Source: Atlantibacter sp032062175 (GTDB lineage: Bacteria; Pseudomonadota; Gammaproteobacteria; Enterobacterales; Enterobacteriaceae). From it: DNA of 64,000 nucleotides. Location of the stretch: the NCBI RefSeq assembly GCF_032062175.1, contig NZ_DAMBQK010000003.1, positions 186,001-250,000 on the forward strand, given 5' to 3'. Position 1 is the stretch's first letter; the number at the start of each line of letters is the position of its first letter. The notes below the pieces were generated by a model. That model was not told where the DNA came from. It was given only the letters and a program-made list of their open reading frames with translations, and did no database searches. Positions 21,632 through 30,720 of this stretch are shown piece by piece. The position numbers and the translations under genes were made by a program.

Positions 21632-22671
21632 AGGCGGAAGCCTGGCGCGTTGACCAGATCGGCGATCTGCCGGCGCGCACTTTCGAGGAATGCTGCATCC
21701 GCTGGATACAGGAAAAGGAGCACAAAAAATCGCTCGACGACGACAAAACGAAAATCGAGTTTTTCCTGAATCATTTCGCCGGCCGGGATATTTCTACCCT
21801 CACGGCTGACGAGATTTATAACGCAGTCGGGAAGATGACTAACAGGAAGCATTATCAGAACTGGGAGAGCAGAAGGGATCGCGCGCAACGGCTCGGGAAG
21901 GAGCCGCCTGTGTATACGCCCAAAGCGGTCAGCCTGGCCACTAAAAGCCAGCACCTGTCGTTTATCCGCTCCCTGTTGCGCGCGGCGGCCAATGACTGGC
22001 ACTGGATAAAGTCGGCACCGACCATTAAAACGCGCAAGCCGGTAAGTAAGCGCATTCGCTGGCTGACCAGGGAGGAGGCAGCACGGCTGATCGACCGCAT
22101 GCCGGTGAGCATCAAACCAGTAGTGATATTCGCGCTGGCGACCGGCCTGCGCCGCTCTAACATTATCGATCTGGAATGGCAGCAGGTGGATATGCAAAGG
22201 AAGGTTGCATGGGTAAACCCGGAGAACGCTAAAGCGGGCAAGGCTATCGGCGTGGCTCTGAATGATACCGCATGCAGGGTTCTGAGAGAGCAGATTGGGA
22301 AACACTCCCGCTATGTGTTCGCGCACATGAAAGCGGCATATCGCCCGGACGGCACCCTGACGCCAGCGATCCGCAAAATGCGAGTCGATGATAATAATGC
22401 CTGGTATGCAGGACTCAAGAAAGCGGGCATTGAGGATTTCCGTTTTCATGACCTCCGGCACACCTGGGCGAGCTGGCTGGTTCAGTCTGGCGTTCCGTTA
22501 TCGGCGCTGCAGGAAATGGGAGGATGGGAAAGCATTCAGATGGTGCAGCGTTATGCACATCTGGCACCCAACCACCTGACTGAGCACGCGCGCAAAATTG
22601 ACGCCATTTTCGAGCTTAACGACACAAATACGACACAAGGAGAGAATCAGGCTGGACTTAGAATAGCGTAA
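21508..22671 (+). CDS. intD: Tyrosine-recombinase integrase, IntD-like
   Basis: 387 residues, the same length as DLP12 IntD and similar throughout. AAAGGAGAGG precedes the ATG. The N-terminal arm-binding part (MSITLRGGVWHCHFFTPTGKRVRRSLGT) is followed by the core-binding SAM-like domain and the catalytic domain with ATGLRRSN (Arg I), HDLRHTWASW (His-x-x-Arg), GGWESIQMV and the nucleophile in RYAHLAPNHL. It ends 15 bases before the tRNA CCA end, the usual layout for integrases that use a tRNA 3' end as attachment site. Confidence 0.95.
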   Translation: MSITLRGGVWHCHFFTPTGKRVRRSLGTGDKKQAQELHDKLKAEAWRVDQIGDLPARTFEECCIRWIQEKEHKKSLDDDKTKIEFFLNHFAGRDISTLTADEIYNAVGKMTNRKHYQNWESRRDRAQRLGKEPPVYTPKAVSLATKSQHLSFIRSLLRAAANDWHWIKSAPTIKTRKPVSKRIRWLTREEAARLIDRMPVSIKPVVIFALATGLRRSNIIDLEWQQVDMQRKVAWVNPENAKAGKAIGVALNDTACRVLREQIGKHSRYVFAHMKAAYRPDGTLTPAIRKMRVDDNNAWYAGLKKAGIEDFRFHDLRHTWASWLVQSGVPLSALQEMGGWESIQMVQRYAHLAPNHLTEHARKIDAIFELNDTNTTQGENQAGLRIA

Positions 22672-22686
22672 GCTATTGATAATACA

Positions 22687-22763
<77 letters not shown>

Positions 22764-22977
22764 CTTGAAGGCATTCACACAGGCATCCTGTGATAAAAAA
22801 CAAGGCGCTGCGAAACGCGTGGAATTATACGGTGAGTGCCTTGTGAGTCAATGGCTTTTCCGCTGTCTGCCTGCCTTTTAAGCATAAACCGCTATTGGTG
22901 ACTGACAGCACGCCGCGCTTCTGACAAAATATCAACATCCCCTCTCCTTTTAGACTACAGATGGAATTCTCTCTCTG

Positions 22978-23844
22978 ATGGCAGCAAAGATTATTGACGG
23001 TAAAACGATTGCGCAGCAGGTACGGCTTGAAGTCGCGCAAAAAGTGAAAGCGCGCCTGGACGCCGGAAAACGCGCACCTGGGCTTGCGGTAGTACTGGTC
23101 GGCCAGAACCCCGCCTCGCAAATTTATGTCGGCAGCAAACGTAAAGCGTGTGAAGAGGTTGGCTTCGTTTCCCGCTCTTTCGATCTGCCGGAAACCACCT
23201 CTGAAGCCGAACTGCTGGGACTTATCGACAAATTAAACGCCGATAAATCCATTGACGGTATTCTGGTACAGTTGCCGCTACCTGCCGGTATCGACAATGT
23301 CAAAGTGCTGGAGCGTATCGCGCCGGATAAAGATGTTGATGGGTTCCATCCTTACAACATAGGCCGTCTGTGCCAGCGTGCGCCGCGTCTGCGCCCCTGT
23401 ACCCCACGCGGCATTGTGACGCTGCTTGAGCGTTATAATATCGACCTGTATGGGCTAAATGCGGTCGTGATCGGCGCATCCAATATTGTTGGTCGCCCTA
23501 TGAGCATGGAATTGCTGTTATCCGGCTGCACCACTACCGTGACTCACCGCTTTACTAAAAACCTGCGCCAGCACGTCGAAAACGCCGATCTGCTGATCGT
23601 TGCCGTGGGTAAACCTGGCTTTATTCCAGGCGAGTGGATTAAAGAAGGCGCGATTGTGATTGATGTGGGCATTAACCGCCTGGAAAGCGGCAAAGTCGTC
23701 GGCGATGTGATTTTTGAAGAAGCTGCGGCGCGCGCTTCGTATATCACCCCGGTGCCGGGCGGCGTGGGACCGATGACCGTGGCCACGCTGATTCAGAATA
23801 CGCTACAGGCCTGTGAAGAGTACCACGACGTGGAGGAGGCATAA
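22978..23844 (+). CDS. folD: Methylenetetrahydrofolate dehydrogenase/cyclohydrolase
   Basis: 288 residues, same length as the E. coli enzyme and nearly identical in long stretches. Visible signatures are the catalytic region YVGSKRKACEEVGF (Lys at about 56), LVQLPLPAGID, DVDGFHPYN, GASNIVGRPMSMELL (NADP site) and PVPGGVGPMTVATL. The bifunctional cytosolic enzyme converts 5,10-methylene-THF to 10-formyl-THF for purine and formyl-methionine synthesis. It is followed after 1 base by ybcJ. Confidence 0.98.
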   Translation: MAAKIIDGKTIAQQVRLEVAQKVKARLDAGKRAPGLAVVLVGQNPASQIYVGSKRKACEEVGFVSRSFDLPETTSEAELLGLIDKLNADKSIDGILVQLPLPAGIDNVKVLERIAPDKDVDGFHPYNIGRLCQRAPRLRPCTPRGIVTLLERYNIDLYGLNAVVIGASNIVGRPMSMELLLSGCTTTVTHRFTKNLRQHVENADLLIVAVGKPGFIPGEWIKEGAIVIDVGINRLESGKVVGDVIFEEAAARASYITPVPGGVGPMTVATLIQNTLQACEEYHDVEEA

Positions 23845-23845
23845 G

Positions 23846-24058
23846 ATGGCGACATTTTCTCTCGGTAAACATCCCCACGTTGAGCTGTGTGACCTGCTGA
23901 AATTAGAAGGCTGGAGCGAAAGCGGCGCCCAGGCCAAAATCGCCATCAGCGAAGGCCTGGTAAAGGTGGATGGTGCAGTGGAAACCCGTAAGCGCTGCAA
24001 GATTGTCGCCGGTCAGACGGTCAATTTTGATGGTCAAAGCGTCACCGTAACTGCGTAA
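23846..24058 (+). CDS. ybcJ: S4-type RNA-binding protein YbcJ
   Basis: 70 residues, as in E. coli, with an S4 RNA-binding fold: HPHVELCDLLKLEGWSESGAQAKIAISEGLVKVDG. The start is the ATG at 23846, just after the folD stop, so both are cotranscribed. It is thought to act on structured RNA; the target is not known. Confidence 0.96.
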   Translation: MATFSLGKHPHVELCDLLKLEGWSESGAQAKIAISEGLVKVDGAVETRKRCKIVAGQTVNFDGQSVTVTA

Positions 24059-24067
24059 TATAAAAAA

Positions 24068-24089
24068 GGCCGAATCATCGGCCCTTTTT
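24068..24089. terminator. Bidirectional terminator after ybcJ
   Basis: GGCCGA (24068-24073) and TCGGCC (24078-24083) around ATCA, with an A run on the left and a T run on the right, so it serves both ybcJ and the convergent FKBP gene. Confidence 0.85.
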
Positions 24090-24099
24090 ACTTTCATTC

Positions 24100-26143
24100 T
24101 CAACCTGCTGGCTTTTTAACGCCAGGCGACACATCGACAATTTTGATGTCATAAATCATGGTTGAGTTCGGTGGGATCTCCGGCATGCTGCCCTTTTCAC
24201 CGTAAGCCAGTTCAGGCGGCACGACAATACGCAGTTCACCGTGATTGCTCACCTGAGCAATCGCCGATTTAAACAGCGGCGGGAACTGGTTTAACGGTAA
24301 GGCCAGCACAGTGCCTTTTTGGCTCATATCGTTAATAATTTTGCCATTGGTCAGGCTCTCACGCATTGTGACCGCAACCGTATCGCTGTTTTTAATTTTT
24401 CCTGCACCCTTATCTACGACCAGATAGTAATAGCCTAACGATGCACGTTTAACACCCGCTTTCTTACGGAACTGCGCAAGGTATTTACTGCCTTCTGAAG
24501 TCGCGGTAGTTGAAATAGTGTTTTCCTGATTGGCAGAGTTTTGATCCAGCTCTTTCAGGACATCAACCAACTTGTCCTTCGGGACTTTCAGTTGATTATT
24601 GATTTCATCTGTTACCCCGTTCAGCACCTGTTGCTGCGCAATACGGTAGCCGTAACCTTCTTTACTTTTGATCATACTGAGAATTTCATGAGCCCAGTAA
24701 GCCCCGAGCGCATAATCGCGTATTTCATCTTTAGTCGTGGGTTTTGCTTCCACCGGGACAGCGGGCTTCGCCTTTTGTAACTCAGCAAGCTGCTTCGATT
24801 GCGTCTCGAGTTGTTTTCCCGCTTCCAGCCACTTCGCTTTCAGCCCTTCGCTGTCTTTCTGACTTGCCGCCAGGCTTTGCTGTAGTGTATTCAGCGTCTT
24901 GTCTTTAGTCGCCTGGGCAACCGTTAAATCCGCGAGTTGTTTCTCAAGCGTAGCCACCTTATTGCGGCTCTCAACGAGGGAGTTTTGCGTTTCATCCGCC
25001 GTTGTCTTGTTGGATTTGGACGTCGCAGTCAGCGCGGCGATTTGTTGTTGGAAGGTTGCCACCTGAGCCTTGCTTTCCGCGAGGCTTTTCTGAAGTTGAA
25101 CAGTCTGCTGTGTTTTTTCATCCTGGGTACCGGTCAGGATTTTGACCTGAGCGGTTAATCCCTGTACGGCTTTTTCACGATTCGCCAGTTGCTGTTGCAG
25201 ATCGTTCAGCGCTTTGGCTTTTGCCGTCTGGTCGCTGGTTAACGCGGCAATTTGCTTCTGACTTTCCGCAAGCGTTTTCTGGAGTTGAACAGCCTGCTGC
25301 GTTTTTTCGTCCTGGGTACCGGTCAGGGTTTTGACCTGGGCGGTTAATCCCTGTACGGCTTTTTCACGATCCGCCAGTTGCTGTTGCAGATCGCTCAGCG
25401 CTTTGGCTTTTGCCGTCCGATCGCTGGTTAAACCGGCAATCTGCTGCTGGCTTTCCGCGAGCGTTTTCTGGAGTTGAACAGCCTGCTGCGTTTTTTCGTC
25501 CTGGGTACCGGTCAGGGTTTTGACCTGGGCGGTTAATCCCTGCAACGCTTTTTCACGATCAGCCAGTTGCTGTTGCAGATCGGTCAGCGCTTTGGCTTTT
25601 GCCACCTGCTCGCTGGTTAACGCGGCGAGCTGTTTTTGATAGTCCGCTGCCTGTTTTTGGCTTGTCTCAAGAGATTTTTGCAACTGGAGGTTAGGGGAGG
25701 ATTTTTCTTCTTCAGCATCAGCATTTACTCGGATCCGCGCGCTTAGCGCCTCTATCGCTTTTTCGCGTTCATTCAGTTGCTGCTGCAAATCCGCTGCCTG
25801 TTTCTGTATCACATCGAGTCTTTCTTCCAGCTCGGCTTTTTCTTTAGCCCAGGGAAATCTTAATTGCGTTGCCTGATTTGGACTGGAAACTGTGCTTTCT
25901 GCGGGGGGGGTACGACAGAACGGCTATGCTTTTTTGGCCTCTCTGGATGGAGGGCCGTTGGCTCCGGCATAAGTATCGGTTTCACCAATAACAATTCAGG
26001 AATACCGCTCGACTGAGCGGTGATTGAATCCAGAGATTCCAGCGTCTTACTATTATTGGTTGACTGGGCATCCTGCGCTGCAATGGCGCTGGTGGTTATT
26101 GGCAATATAAAAAAAAAAGGCTTTTCAACGTAGATCGGGTCAT
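24100..26143 (-). pseudogene. Coiled-coil FKBP-type prolyl isomerase, frame broken at two homopolymers
   Basis: The ATG at 26143 overlaps the lipoprotein stop. Translation gives MTRSTLKSLFF and leaves frame at a T10 tract (26118-26109 on this strand). Adding one T restores a complete signal peptide, MTRSTLKSLFFFILPITTS with an AIA-AQD cleavage site. The frame then breaks again at a C8 tract (25910-25903), where one extra C joins it to the remaining 570-codon frame. Both repairs give 681 residues: signal peptide, proline-rich segment, long coiled coil with 63-residue repeats, FKBP N-terminal helical domain (KDEIRDYALGAYWAHE) and FKBP catalytic domain (VPPELAYGEKG...IPPNSTMIYDIKIVDV). Likely a periplasmic folding factor. 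Phase variation, transcriptional slippage, decay or sequencing error are all open. Confidence 0.8.
25063..25630 (-). repeat. Three tandem 189-base repeats in the FKBP coiled coil
   Basis: Near-identical units of 189 bases (63 codons) recur with period confirmed by the motif CCTGGGTACCGGTCAGG beginning at 25122, 25311 and 25500. Each encodes an AKAL.DLQQQLA.REKA..GL heptad-like block. Boundaries are approximate. Such arrays can expand or contract by recombination, altering rod length. Confidence 0.85.
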
Positions 26144-26640
26144 TTCACATTCTCTCCCCGCGCAATTAATGAATCATTAATAGCCTGCTCAATATCATTA
26201 CAAATTTTTTGCGTTTTATATTTATAAAGCGTGTCCATAATGTCTTTGGTGTCAGGGTTTACATCATTACGAACGGTGGAATATACCGAAGCGCTTTTGA
26301 GCAGGTTATCAAAAACAACTTTCTGCGCTGCATATTTTGCCGGGTTGATTTTCGATAATGCTGCCAGTTCGCGTTGACACACCGTCGCCGCGCCGTTGGA
26401 GGAGGAACTTTCCTGATACGGATCGTTATTGACGGTAGAGGGCGTTTGAGATTCTAACTTCGCAGAGGGTAACCGCGTAGAAACGCTTTTTCCCGGCTGA
26501 GTAGGCTGCACATTTTCGGTTGTTGTATCAGGCGGCGCGGATTCATTAAGATGGCACCCACCGGTTATCAACAATCCTGTTAAAGGCAAACCCAGGAGCA
26601 ACCTCATCATCCATGTATTTAATTTATCTGAATAACCCAC
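26140..26640 (-). CDS. Unknown lipoprotein upstream of the FKBP gene
   Basis: 166 residues from a GTG at 26640 with GAGG upstream; the ATG at 26610 gives a shorter, more classical signal (MMRLLLGLPLTGLLITGGC). A lipobox-like TGGC predicts acylation of that Cys. The mature N-terminus is a Pro/Thr/Ser-rich linker and the C-terminal 90 residues a helical domain with two cysteines (CQRELAALSKINPAKYAAQK ... KICNDIEQAI). The stop overlaps the FKBP start codon, so the two proteins probably act together in the envelope. Family not recognised. Confidence 0.75.
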   Translation of the reverse strand: MGYSDKLNTWMMRLLLGLPLTGLLITGGCHLNESAPPDTTTENVQPTQPGKSVSTRLPSAKLESQTPSTVNNDPYQESSSSNGAATVCQRELAALSKINPAKYAAQKVVFDNLLKSASVYSTVRNDVNPDTKDIMDTLYKYKTQKICNDIEQAINDSLIARGENVK

Positions 26641-27017
26641 AATATAACCTCAATGAATATTTCTCGGGTTGATTACCCTTCACCCCGGACACTATATAAA
26701 ATAAGAAATGAATTATCCTAAATAGCAAAATAAAAACAAACACGAAAGAATCCTAAAAAGGATAAATAAACGCCACTTCACTATAAAATCTCAAATGATA
26801 TTTAATTGTTATTTTTATTACGTGTAACCATTGCATCAGCGTGTAGCATTTAATTCATCATACCCGCTTCGTTTTTCGCGGTAAGGCTTGTGCATCCCTC
26901 GATTCTTCTCCCTCCGGCTCCGCTGTCCTGTTTTCTGACGCGGTTCAAAAAATAAGAATTTACTTTGACCAGGCGTTAAATTTCTGTTGCGAGCCTGATG
27001 CGACCTGAACAATCATA

Positions 27018-27046
27018 AGTAGAACGTTCTACTATAACGTTCTACT
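27018..27046 (+). promoter_or_regulatory. Tandem operators for the LacI-type regulator
   Basis: AGTAGAACGTTCTACT (27018-27033) is a perfect 16-base palindrome with a central CG, the form bound by LacI/GalR proteins. A second, less perfect copy ACTATAACGTTCTACT (27031-27046) overlaps it with centres 13 bases apart. They lie 47 bases before the PTS start codon. The remaining upstream region (26641-27017) is A+T-rich on the left and holds no gene that I can see. Confidence 0.8.
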
Positions 27047-27092
27047 TACATAAAACAGGGCATAAGCCTGGTCTACTTCGGGGGAAATCAGC

Positions 27093-28592
27093 ATGAGTCT
27101 GATGTCAGGGTTGGTTAAATCGCTTTCAAAGCTTTCCATGATAGGCCGCGCGTTAATGCTGCCTATTTCACTGTTGCCTGCGGCAGGTTTGTTACTGGCG
27201 TTTGGTGACAAATTCCACTTACCGTTAATGATGAACGCGGGCGGCGTTATCTTTGACAATCTGCCCATGCTGTTTGCCATCGGCTCTGCTGTCGGGCTGG
27301 CGTCAGAATCCGGGATCGCGGCGCTGTCGGCGGCGGTGTCGGTATTTATTACCAACATTACTATCGGCACGGTACTGGGTATTACGCCGGAAATGGCGGC
27401 CAGCGGCGGGAAATACGCAATGGTGGTGGGTATTCCCACCCTTCAGATGGGCGTATTCGGCGGCCTGATCTGCGGTATCCTTGCCGCGTGGTGCTATAAC
27501 CGCTTCCATACCATGCAATTGCCGGAGTTTTTAGGCTTCTTCTCCGGTAAACGATTTGTCGCCATCGCCACCGCGTTGTTGTCGTTTTTGCTTGGTCTTG
27601 CCCTGCCCTACGTCTGGCAGCATATTCAGGCGGGTATCGATGCACTGTCGCTGGTCGTGAACGGTGATAACCAGGCGGCATCGACCTTTATTTTTGGTCT
27701 GGTCGAACGTGCGCTTATCCCGCTGGGCCTGCATCACATCTGGTATCCGTCGTTCTGGTATTCGTTTGGCGATTACACCACCGCCACCGGCCAGGTGATC
27801 CATGGCGACCAGACAATCTGGTTCAAAATGCTGGAAGAAGGCGTGAAAAGCTTCAGCAGCGATACTTACCACAACGCAGGCAAGTTCATGCAGGGTGAAT
27901 TCCCGCTGATGCTGTTCGCGCTGCCAGCCGCTTGTCTTGCTATGTATCACGAAGCCAATACCAAAAACAAAAAAATCGCCTCCGGTATTCTGTTCTCGGC
28001 GGCGCTAACCTGCTTCTTAACCGGGATCACCGAGCCGGTTGAGTTCACCTTTATTTTCGTCGCACCGATACTGTATGTGTTTAACGCCGTGATGGCGGGT
28101 CTTTCTTATATGTGCATGTACTTACTCCACGCGCATATCGCCAAATCTTTCTCGGCTGGGCTTATCGACTACATTTCATTCGGGATTTTGCCGTCGTTTA
28201 ACGGTTATCAAACCAATTTCCTGAATGCCGTGATCGTCGGCGTACCGATGGGGCTGATTTATTACTTCACCTTCCGCTACGTGATTCGTCGCTTTGATGT
28301 CAAAACACCGGGCCGCGCGGAAATCGCAGTGAATGCCGATGATAAAACTGATACCGAACTCGCGACCGATATCATTAATTTGCTGGGCGGCGCTGAGAAT
28401 ATCGACAGCGTAGGCTCGTGCATTACGCGTTTGCGTCTGGAAGTCGATAAAGCTTCGCTGGTGGATCGCGATGGGTTAAACAGCGTGGGCGCGCGCGGTG
28501 TGGTTTTTGTTGGGGATAGCGGGGTACAGGTGATTTTCGGTGCCCGGGCGCAGTTTATTGCCCAAACCATTTCCACCATGATTGGTAAGTGA
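27093..28592 (+). CDS. PTS sugar permease EIIBC, glucose/maltose type
   Basis: 499 residues. The first 390 or so form the EIIC transporter with about ten membrane segments and the GLHHIWYPSFWY, GITEPVEFTFIF and YISFGILPSF landmarks of the PtsG/MalX/NagE group. The EIIB domain follows, with the phosphorylated Cys443 in GSCITRLRL. It lacks an EIIA domain, so it should be phosphorylated by the cell's Crr. The sugar cannot be told from sequence; neighbours (LacI-type regulator, SDR) are not a maltose system. Repression through the tandem operators upstream is expected. Confidence 0.9.
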   Translation: MSLMSGLVKSLSKLSMIGRALMLPISLLPAAGLLLAFGDKFHLPLMMNAGGVIFDNLPMLFAIGSAVGLASESGIAALSAAVSVFITNITIGTVLGITPEMAASGGKYAMVVGIPTLQMGVFGGLICGILAAWCYNRFHTMQLPEFLGFFSGKRFVAIATALLSFLLGLALPYVWQHIQAGIDALSLVVNGDNQAASTFIFGLVERALIPLGLHHIWYPSFWYSFGDYTTATGQVIHGDQTIWFKMLEEGVKSFSSDTYHNAGKFMQGEFPLMLFALPAACLAMYHEANTKNKKIASGILFSAALTCFLTGITEPVEFTFIFVAPILYVFNAVMAGLSYMCMYLLHAHIAKSFSAGLIDYISFGILPSFNGYQTNFLNAVIVGVPMGLIYYFTFRYVIRRFDVKTPGRAEIAVNADDKTDTELATDIINLLGGAENIDSVGSCITRLRLEVDKASLVDRDGLNSVGARGVVFVGDSGVQVIFGARAQFIAQTISTMIGK

Positions 28593-28608
28593 TCGCGATT
28601 TTCTGCTG

Positions 28609-28633
28609 CGCCTCCTGTATGTTACAGGAGGCG
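28609..28633 (+). terminator. Hairpin between PTS gene and regulator
   Basis: An 11-base perfect stem CGCCTCCTGTA/TACAGGAGGCG with a TGT loop, followed by TTGTT. It probably ends or attenuates transcription before the regulator gene, giving unequal expression. Confidence 0.65.
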
Positions 28634-28673
28634 TTGTTATCTCGCAGAAAGAAAAGGACTTGTCAGGAGAGCG

Positions 28674-29687
28674 ATGAAAAAGGTCAGCATTATTGATGTG
28701 GCAAAGCGGGCGGAAGTCTCCGTCTCTACCGTCTCATTGGTGTTACGCCAGAAAGGGAAAATATCTCAGGCCACCATCGAAAAGGTGCAAGCCGCTATCG
28801 ATGAACTGGGCTATGTCCATAACATGGCTGCCGCGAATCTCCGCGCAAACACCTCTAATCTCATCGGCCTTATTCTTCACGATTTTAACGATCCTTTCGC
28901 CATTCGCGTCACGTCCAGCATTGTGCATGAACTGGAACTCCAGGGTTTTATGGTGGTGTTGGCCCAGCCGCAGGGCAACATTGAAAAGCTGGAACAGTGC
29001 CTGCTGGCGTTTACCCGCCAGGGCGTAGCGGGCGTGATTTATTTAGACGCGGAATCAAAAACCGACAGCGTACCCACCGCGATTAGCGAAAACCCGTTGC
29101 CGATGGTGGTGGTTTCCCAGTCGCCGCTCAACTGCACGCGGGACGTGGTGATGCGTGATAATCGCCAGGCCGGAAGTCTCGCTACGCGCTATCTGATTGA
29201 GCGCGGGCATCGCAGCATTGCTTATATCGGTGGCGATGCGCGCTGTTTAATCCGCCATGAACGGCTTTCTGGCTACCGGGCCGCACTGACTCAATATGGG
29301 TTATTCCCGCGTGAGGATTTTACCCCTGCCTGCCGTGAAGATACCCAGGCCGCCAGCGCCGTGGTGCGCGAGCTTCTGGAGAGCAATAATAAAATCACCG
29401 CCCTGCTGTGCCATTCACCCAATGCCATCATTGGCTGTATCGACGCCATTAATCAGGTGGGGCGCACCGTGGGTAAAGATGTGTTCCTTACCCAACAGGT
29501 GTCGCTGATCGGTTTTGAAGACTTGATGATTAATCTGACTACGCCGTCGTTCACCTATGTTTCTTCCGCCAGTGAAGAAACCGGGCGGCAGGCGGCGCAG
29601 TTGATGGTACGTAAGCTAAAAACCGCCGACTTGCCGGTTCAACGAATTACGCTGTCCGGGCAACTGGTTATTCGCGGTTCTGCCTGA
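28674..29687 (+). CDS. LacI/MalI-type transcriptional repressor
   Basis: 337 residues. The N-terminal headpiece is typical (SIIDVAKRAEVSVSTVSLVLRQKGKISQATIEKVQAAIDELGY), followed by a periplasmic-binding-like effector domain (LIGLILHDFNDPFAIRV, VMRDNRQAGSLATRYLIERGHRSIAYIGG). It is related to E. coli MalI but not an obvious orthologue. GGAGAGCG precedes the ATG. The palindromic sites upstream of the PTS gene are its likely operators. The inducer should be the PTS sugar or a derivative. Confidence 0.88.
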   Translation: MKKVSIIDVAKRAEVSVSTVSLVLRQKGKISQATIEKVQAAIDELGYVHNMAAANLRANTSNLIGLILHDFNDPFAIRVTSSIVHELELQGFMVVLAQPQGNIEKLEQCLLAFTRQGVAGVIYLDAESKTDSVPTAISENPLPMVVVSQSPLNCTRDVVMRDNRQAGSLATRYLIERGHRSIAYIGGDARCLIRHERLSGYRAALTQYGLFPREDFTPACREDTQAASAVVRELLESNNKITALLCHSPNAIIGCIDAINQVGRTVGKDVFLTQQVSLIGFEDLMINLTTPSFTYVSSASEETGRQAAQLMVRKLKTADLPVQRITLSGQLVIRGSA

Positions 29688-29691
29688 TGCG

Positions 29692-30456
29692 TTACGCCTG
29701 CGGCGGCTGGCCGTTCGATGCCGTGATCCCGCCGTCCACCGGCAGATTAACGCCGGTAATGTACCGCGCGTCGTCGCTGGCGATAAACGCGATGGCATCG
29801 GCGATATCCTCTGGCTCCCCGGCGCGTTTAAGCGGAATACGTTCGTAGAATTTTTGCAGCAGCGGCTTATTTTCCTTCATCTCTTCCGTGAGTTCAGTAA
29901 AGGTAAAACCGGGGCAAATGGCGTTGATGCGCACACCGTCGGCACCGTAATCCATCGCCAGTGCGCGGGTAAAGTTAGTGATTGCGCCTTTCGCCGCGTT
30001 GTACACGCTCATCCCCCAGTCGCCGCCCAGCCCCGATACGGAAGAGATATTCACCACGTTGCCTTTGGTTTTTAACAATTCCGGCATGAAATAGTGGGTG
30101 CAGTAAAATACGCCGTTCAGGTCTGTTCCCATTAGCGTTTCCCAGTCATTCAGCGTGATTTCATGAATGCGGCCCTGCACGATAACGCCCGCGTTATTGA
30201 CCAGCACGTCCACGCGGCCATATTCATCCACTACGCGTTGCGCGAGGTTTTGCACCTCATCCGCTTTCGATACGTCGCAAGGCACGACCAGATGTTTACC
30301 CTGCGGCAGCTTAGCCGCCACTTTTTCCAGTTTTTCCGGTGTGCGGCCTACCAGTACAACGCTGGCCCCTTCGCTGGCGAAGCGCTTCGCCGTACCTTCA
30401 CCAATGCCGGAACCTGCACCCGTGATCACCACCACTTTCTGCTGAAAACGTGTCAT
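29692..30456 (-). CDS. Short-chain dehydrogenase/reductase
   Basis: 254 residues of classical SDR type: TGAGSGIG cofactor loop (about 12-19), NNAG (about 88-91), catalytic Ser in NISSVSG, YNAAK for the Tyr-x-x-x-Lys pair, and GVNLPVDGGIT at the end. It probably oxidises or reduces a sugar, polyol or small hydroxy compound with NAD(P). It converges on the regulator gene. Sharing the insertion with the PTS genes suggests a role in the same sugar pathway. Confidence 0.88.
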   Translation of the reverse strand: MTRFQQKVVVITGAGSGIGEGTAKRFASEGASVVLVGRTPEKLEKVAAKLPQGKHLVVPCDVSKADEVQNLAQRVVDEYGRVDVLVNNAGVIVQGRIHEITLNDWETLMGTDLNGVFYCTHYFMPELLKTKGNVVNISSVSGLGGDWGMSVYNAAKGAITNFTRALAMDYGADGVRINAICPGFTFTELTEEMKENKPLLQKFYERIPLKRAGEPEDIADAIAFIASDDARYITGVNLPVDGGITASNGQPPQA

Positions 30457-30720
30457 GTCACCTCCTGTTTATGTTGCGATGTTGAGTTAAGCGACTGATT
30501 TAAGACTGGCAGTCTGTGGGCACATCGCAAGCCTCTAAGCAGAATTGGCAACTAACTGACTGATTTTAAGCAAGATAAAAAAGTTTAAAATTGTGATTAA
30601 ACGCACTGTCTGGAAGGTGTGACTACTCGTTCGCCGCGCGTGCGTTTCAGAAAATCCCCTGCTCGCGCCCGCTTGCCGTTGGGCTATAGTTTGCCGCAAT
30701 CCCTCACACCGGAAGTTTCT

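Larger units (their letters stand above)
1..22686. mobile_element. Lambdoid prophage, right part (left end outside window)
   Basis: A contiguous block of phage genes in lambda order: lysis, late promoter, Q, nin region, replication, Cro and CI with operators, RecE/RecT recombination, integrase. The integrase abuts the 3' end of tRNA-Arg(UCU), which is the insertion site of DLP12 in E. coli, and its sequence resembles DLP12 IntD. Structural and packaging genes would lie to the left of position 1. Repressor, both operator sets, replication and recombination genes and lysis genes are all open, so the visible part shows no decay. Whether the whole prophage is inducible cannot be judged from here. 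Confidence 0.95.
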
